From positions 1 to 64,000 of the forward strand of contig JBAVEL010000120.1 in NCBI GenBank assembly GCA_049587715.1: a stretch of 64,000 nt of DNA. The letters are read 5' to 3'. Positions within the stretch are counted from its first letter, which is position 1, and each line of letters begins with the position of its first letter. This stretch comes from JBAVEL01 sp049587715 (lineage in GTDB: Bacteria > Bacteroidota > Ignavibacteria > UBA10030 > UBA6906). The translations under genes and the position numbers were made by a program. Positions 60,439-64,000 of this stretch are shown here, in pieces. The notes beneath the pieces are model-generated. The model saw only the letters and a list, made by a program, of their open reading frames with translations. It made no database searches and was not told the DNA's origin.

Positions 60439-61299
60439 TCAGCTTCCCTGAATCCAGCAGTAAAAGTTGTTCCCCCGGTTCTCGACTGCCGCACCCCGGG
60501 CGATGACCCCGCGGCGCACCAGTCTCCCGAGCGCCTGGAACACCTCCTGGCGGGTCCACCCGAAGACCTTCTGGACGGCCGCGGCCGAGACCACGAGCTG
60601 GTTCCGGACGTGCGCCTCCAGAATGCGCTCCCGCCCCTCCGCAGGCATGATGCGTCGGGCCTTCCGGACCTGAGGGGCAAAGCGCCTGTCCACCAGGGCC
60701 CATTCGGAGGTGGCAGGACCTCCGTTCCCCCCGCTCTTGAAGACATAGAGACCCGACTGGAGCTCCGCGAGCGCCTTTTCGAACACCGTCTTCCTGTCCC
60801 TTCCGTGCATGCCGGTCCCCAGGCGGAGGGCATGCGAGACCTGCGGGGAGCTTGCCCGGAGGGCTTCCATGAGGTCCCGCGCCGCCCGGCTGAGCCTCCC
60901 CCGCGTGTAATCCAGCTTGTAGTCATTCCGGAGCCCGGCCCTGTGCCCCAGAGCGAAGAAGCAAGGGAACAGGTCCAGCGACACCAGGGCGGGCTGCCTC
61001 CTGAGGAGGCGGCCGTAGAACGCCGTTCCCTCTCCGGGGAGAAGGTTCCTGATCCGGCTGACAAGGGCAAGGGTCGGGTCCGGGTGCATGATCCGGGGAG
61101 GGGCCGGGATCCTCTCGCCGCAAACGGCCTGCCAGAGGGAGGGAACGTCGGCTGGGGCGGGGTTGTGTGCGGAACAGAAGCCCACCTCCCCGATGAACAC
61201 ACGGGCCTCTTCCTCGCTCCGGAGGGCAAGGTGCGGAAGCCGCCGGTGTGTCCGGTCGCGCCACGCCTCGATTTCTCCCATCCGGTAGTACAGCTTCAT
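60439..61299 (-). CDS. Uncharacterised protein with winged-helix-like C terminus
   Basis: 286 residues, family not securely recognised. EARVFIGEVGFCSAHNPAPA and LWQAVCGERIPAP form an N-terminal part. LLPGEGTAFYGRLLRRQPAL and LFPCFFALGHRAGL form the middle, and a final VVSAAAVQKVFGWTRQEVFQ with LGRLVRRGVIARGA looks like a winged helix. It has some resemblance to AlkZ/YcaQ-related DNA-binding proteins, which I cannot confirm. The start at 61299 was set by the predicted promoter; an ATG at 61413 lies upstream of it. Confidence 0.6.
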   Translation of the reverse strand: MKLYYRMGEIEAWRDRTHRRLPHLALRSEEEARVFIGEVGFCSAHNPAPADVPSLWQAVCGERIPAPPRIMHPDPTLALVSRIRNLLPGEGTAFYGRLLRRQPALVSLDLFPCFFALGHRAGLRNDYKLDYTRGRLSRAARDLMEALRASSPQVSHALRLGTGMHGRDRKTVFEKALAELQSGLYVFKSGGNGGPATSEWALVDRRFAPQVRKARRIMPAEGRERILEAHVRNQLVVSAAAVQKVFGWTRQEVFQALGRLVRRGVIARGAAVENRGNNFYCWIQGS

Positions 61300-61381
61300 G
61301 AGGCCCCGTGGGTCTCCCCTGTTGATTGCGAGGCCCGGTGTGCGGGGGACCGCTCCACCTTGGGGTGGCCTCGGAATTTCG

Positions 61382-61410
61382 AATATTGAAAATACGCATT
61401 CCGCCTTCAA
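61382..61410 (-). promoter_or_regulatory. Predicted promoter of the winged-helix-like/LOG unit
   Basis: Minus strand: TTGAAG (61410-61405), 17-base spacer, AATATT (61387-61382). The predicted start near 61375 gives a leader of about 76 bases to the ATG at 61299. Confidence 0.5.
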
Positions 61411-61434
61411 CATCAAAGCCCGCCCCCTGCGGCG

Positions 61435-61463
61435 TTGCACTTCTCGCCGCCTTCCCGTACATT
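61435..61463 (+). promoter_or_regulatory. Predicted promoter of the C25 peptidase gene
   Basis: TTGCAC (61435-61440), 17-base spacer, TACATT (61458-61463). The predicted start near 61470 gives a leader of about 108 bases that contains the hairpin at 61483-61533. Confidence 0.6.
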
Positions 61464-61482
61464 CAGAAGTCCGTTCTTCTTG

Positions 61483-61533
61483 AGGCCTCCCCCGATTCTG
61501 CCGGTTCTTCCGGCCGCGTGTGGAGGCCTTTTT
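61483..61533 (+). terminator. Terminator-like structure in the C25 peptidase leader
   Basis: Outer stem AGGCCTCC (61483-61490) with GGAGGCCT (61522-61529), perfect 8 bp, enclosing a second hairpin GCCGG-TTCTT-CCGGC (61500-61514), followed by TTTTT. It lies between the predicted promoter and the gene, so it would stop transcription early unless it is bypassed. Confidence 0.6.
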
Positions 61534-61577
61534 CGTTTCCGGAAGCCTTCTTCCATTCAATCTGCAAGGAGCGTTCC

Positions 61578-64000
61578 ATGAAGACACGCCGACTGTGGGC
61601 TCTCACCTGCGCGCTGCTGGCCGGGACTCTGCTTCCGGTCCGGGCGGCGACTCTTCCCGAGGGCATCACCATCCAAAGGGATCAGACCGGGTATCTGATC
61701 GATTTCGCGCTCCCGGAGCCCTCGGAGCACCCCGTGCAAATGGCAGGGATGGAATTCACGGCTCTGGACGTCCCGGGATACGGCTTTACCTCCGAGCCCG
61801 GCCGGCCCCGGCTCCCCATCCTGAGCTTCAACCTCCTGCTGAATCCGGGAGCAGGGATGCCCCGGCTGCAGGTTGTCGGAGAAGCGGCCCAGGAAAGGGA
61901 TCTGGACCGCCCCATCTCGCCCGCTCAGGAACCCTGGCCCCGTTCCCTTCCGCTGGCCGACAGGCCTTTCCGCTACGACCGCGGCATCTACGGCGCGCAC
62001 GAAACGCTCACCGGCAGCTGGGCCGAGTTCGGGGAGACGTTCGTCGTCGGCGGACTCAGGGGCATACGGATCACGCTCCGTCCCTTCCGGTATGACCCGG
62101 CGGGAAACCGTCTCCGGATGATCACACAGGGACGCCTGCGCATCGAGGTATCCGGCTCGGTCCCCTCCGTGAGCGGCCATTCCGCCCGCTTCGACGACTA
62201 CCTGCGGGGGCTCTTCGGCGAGTTCCCCTTCCGTGGCGGGCTCCTCCGGAGCAACTACCTGATCATCACGGCTCCCGAGTTCGAGTCCGCCCTGGCCCCC
62301 TTCGTGGCCCACAAACAGTCCCTGGGCTACGAGGTCTTTGTGGCTACCACGGGCACGGCGGGCACCACCAACACGGCCATCAAGGGCTTCATCCAGGCGC
62401 GGTATGACAATCCGGCCACGCGCCCCGAGTTCGTGCTGCTGGTGGGGGACGTCAACCGCGTGCCCGAGTGGATCGGGACCACCACCAACAACCCCCACAC
62501 CGATCTGTTCTATGTGCTCCTGGACGGGCCGGACTACTATGCGGATGCCCACATCGGGCGCTTCCCGGCCGATTCCCTCAGCCACCTGGAACGGATGATC
62601 TCCAAGAGCGTGTTCATGGAGAACTCCGTTTTCGCCCTTGCAAAACGCAACACCTTCATGGCTTCCACCGACAACTGGGCCATTACGGAGGGAACGCACA
62701 ACTTCGTCATCGATTCCTTCTTCACCCCCGCCGCATACCTGAGCAACAAGCGGTATACCCACACATACAACGCCACCACCGCCCAGGTCGTGGGCGACCT
62801 GAACGAAGGGATGATCTTCGCCGTTTACTCGGGCCACGGAAGCGTCACCTCATGGGCAGACGGCCCCCCCATGTCGCAGTCCGATGTCCGGGGCCTGACG
62901 AACAGCGTCTTCCCCCATGTCTATTCCTTTTCCTGCCTGACGGGCCAGTTCCAGTCGGCTGAATGCTTCGGAGAGACCTGGATGCGCATCCCGCGCGGAG
63001 GCGCGGCGTACTGGGGCTCCTCGGTGACATCGTACTGGGACGAAGACGACATCCTGGAAAAGAGGCTCTTCAAGGCCATGTTCGCGGACGGGCTCACGCA
63101 GTCCACCCCGATGTTCAACATGGCCAAGTCCTATCTGGCGGATCACTACGGCGGATTCACGGCAACCGTGAAGCGGTACTTCGAGATGTACAACCTCCTC
63201 GGAGACCCCTCCATCCACACCGCCTCCTTCACGGCCAATTTCGGGTGGGTGGAAGGAACCGTCACAAGTGGAGGCCTTCCGCTGGAGGGGGTCACCGTGG
63301 ACTTCGTGGAGGGCCTGGCGCAGCAGGGATCGCAGACGGGACCTGACGGGATCTACCGGGCGGGGGCGCGGGTGGATTCCCCCGCCGTGTCGGCATCCCT
63401 CACCCTGAGGGCGCGCAAGTTCGGTTATGAGACCTGGACCGACACCGTCACCATTGTCAAAGACGACACCGTGGGCCGGAACATCGCCCTGACGGCGTCA
63501 CCCGGCGGGATTTTCCTGGTGCGGACATTCCGCAGGGATTCCTCCGCGATGGGGGCCGCCCTCCGGGTGCTCTTCGGCGGACAGGAGGTCCTCGACGGCG
63601 CCACCGATACGCTCACCGGCAGGTTCGCCGGGCCCCTCCCCGCAGGAGACTACACCCTCATCGTGGACGCGATTTCCCCGTATGCCACCCGCACCATCGA
63701 GCCCGTGACAGTCACAGGCGGCGACACCACCTTCCTGCCTGTGCTCCTGGAGCCGGTGCTGGTTCCATCCGTCGCCTCCCTGGCGGAAACGCTGGTGGTG
63801 GGACAGACCTCCGCCATGATGCTCTCGCTCAGGAACTCCACGGGGGATTCCGTCCGGTTCCGGTTGAGTGACGAGACTCCCGGCCGCGCCCGGCTTCTGG
63901 CCCTGCCCGGGAACGCTGCGGCGGGGGGTCTCCCCGCGGTGGAATCTCCCAAGGGGAGCCGGGAGCTCCCCGAGGGGCCTCCCATTCTGTGCGGGAGCGG
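61578..64000 (+). CDS. Secreted gingipain-type C25 peptidase (3' end outside window)
   Basis: 807 residues are visible and the frame is still open at the window edge. A signal peptide covers about 1-24 (RRLWALTCALLAGTLLPVRA), followed by a propeptide-like region to about 215. The C25 caspase-like domain (about 220-540) opens YLIITAPEFESALAPFVAHK. The catalytic His420 is in VYSGHGSVTSW and Cys453 in SFSCLTGQFQS. A carboxypeptidase-regulatory-like beta domain follows (about 555-640, VEGTVTSGGLPLEGVTV), then more Ig-like repeats. In FCB bacteria such proteins are type IX secretion cargo; the C-terminal sorting region would lie beyond the window. AAGGAG precedes the ATG. Confidence 0.92.
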   Translation, partial: MKTRRLWALTCALLAGTLLPVRAATLPEGITIQRDQTGYLIDFALPEPSEHPVQMAGMEFTALDVPGYGFTSEPGRPRLPILSFNLLLNPGAGMPRLQVVGEAAQERDLDRPISPAQEPWPRSLPLADRPFRYDRGIYGAHETLTGSWAEFGETFVVGGLRGIRITLRPFRYDPAGNRLRMITQGRLRIEVSGSVPSVSGHSARFDDYLRGLFGEFPFRGGLLRSNYLIITAPEFESALAPFVAHKQSLGYEVFVATTGTAGTTNTAIKGFIQARYDNPATRPEFVLLVGDVNRVPEWIGTTTNNPHTDLFYVLLDGPDYYADAHIGRFPADSLSHLERMISKSVFMENSVFALAKRNTFMASTDNWAITEGTHNFVIDSFFTPAAYLSNKRYTHTYNATTAQVVGDLNEGMIFAVYSGHGSVTSWADGPPMSQSDVRGLTNSVFPHVYSFSCLTGQFQSAECFGETWMRIPRGGAAYWGSSVTSYWDEDDILEKRLFKAMFADGLTQSTPMFNMAKSYLADHYGGFTATVKRYFEMYNLLGDPSIHTASFTANFGWVEGTVTSGGLPLEGVTVDFVEGLAQQGSQTGPDGIYRAGARVDSPAVSASLTLRARKFGYETWTDTVTIVKDDTVGRNIALTASPGGIFLVRTFRRDSSAMGAALRVLFGGQEVLDGATDTLTGRFAGPLPAGDYTLIVDAISPYATRTIEPVTVTGGDTTFLPVLLEPVLVPSVASLAETLVVGQTSAMMLSLRNSTGDSVRFRLSDETPGRARLLALPGNAAAGGLPAVESPKGSRELPEGPPILCGS

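Noticed and set aside
61300..61413. N-terminal extension of the winged-helix-like protein from the ATG at 61413
   Set aside because: It lies upstream of the predicted transcription start and the extra residues look like translated promoter sequence.

Overview
The window is about 64 kb of GC-rich chromosome with genes packed almost end to end. There are no tRNA or rRNA genes, no CRISPR arrays, no insertion sequences and no gene-free stretch longer than 300 bases. The cell envelope looks Gram-negative-like: apolipoprotein N-acyltransferase, a TolC/membrane-fusion/RND export system and secreted proteins. One secreted protein ends in a PNPFNPST-type C-terminal sorting region and another is a gingipain-like C25 peptidase. 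Together with BshC (bacillithiol synthesis), these traits suggest an uncultivated, GC-rich lineage of the Fibrobacterota-Chlorobiota-Bacteroidota side of the tree or a neighbouring candidate phylum (Gemmatimonadota, Latescibacterota or Eisenbacteria-like). Assignment below that level is not possible from this sequence alone.

Layout. 1-6 kb: the end of nadB, then purF, a CDP-alcohol phosphatidyltransferase, ftsY and mutL, closed by a terminator. 6-11 kb: a large secreted beta-propeller protein diverges from a catalytic acyl-CoA mutase subunit whose substrate-site residues look like isobutyryl-CoA mutase. 11-16.6 kb: a run of overlapping genes (EamA transporter, acylphosphatase, ispF, DedA, PAP2, lnt, threonine aldolase). 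16.6-26 kb: the classical rimP-nusA-infB-rbfA-truB-ribF-rpsO-pnp translation/RNA operon behind a promoter and a terminator-like leader hairpin. 26-34.4 kb, minus strand: bshC, and behind it a seven-gene chain of a nucleotidyltransferase, two tandem B12-type radical SAM proteins, a methyltransferase, cytidine deaminase, thymidine kinase and purine nucleoside phosphorylase. 34.4-37.3 kb: an orphan PASTA protein, rpe, a crotonase-fold enzyme and apt. 37.3-43.7 kb: a TetR-controlled tripartite efflux operon. 43.7-49.6 kb: tryptophanase and a string of small, mostly uncharacterised genes. 49.6-57.4 kb: a secreted M28 peptidase with a broken redoxin gene in front of it, an SDR protein, mutS2 and purL. 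57.4-61.3 kb, minus strand: tmRNA, dapF, a lipid kinase, a LOG-family protein and a winged-helix-like protein. 61.6 kb to the end: the C25 peptidase, cut by the window edge.

Regulation can partly be read directly. Nearly every visible promoter has a TTGnnn -35 box, usually 17 bases, then a TATATT/TAnnTT-like -10 box. At five divergent gene pairs the two promoters lie back to back with their -35 boxes 1 to 24 bases apart. Three genes (acylphosphatase, PASTA protein, crotonase) start 0-6 bases after the predicted transcription start, suggesting leaderless mRNAs. Three other leaders (rimP operon, C25 peptidase, secreted propeller protein) contain terminator-like hairpins.

The strongest candidate for an undescribed system is the radical SAM/nucleotidyltransferase/methyltransferase/nucleoside-salvage operon at 27.8-34.4 kb.
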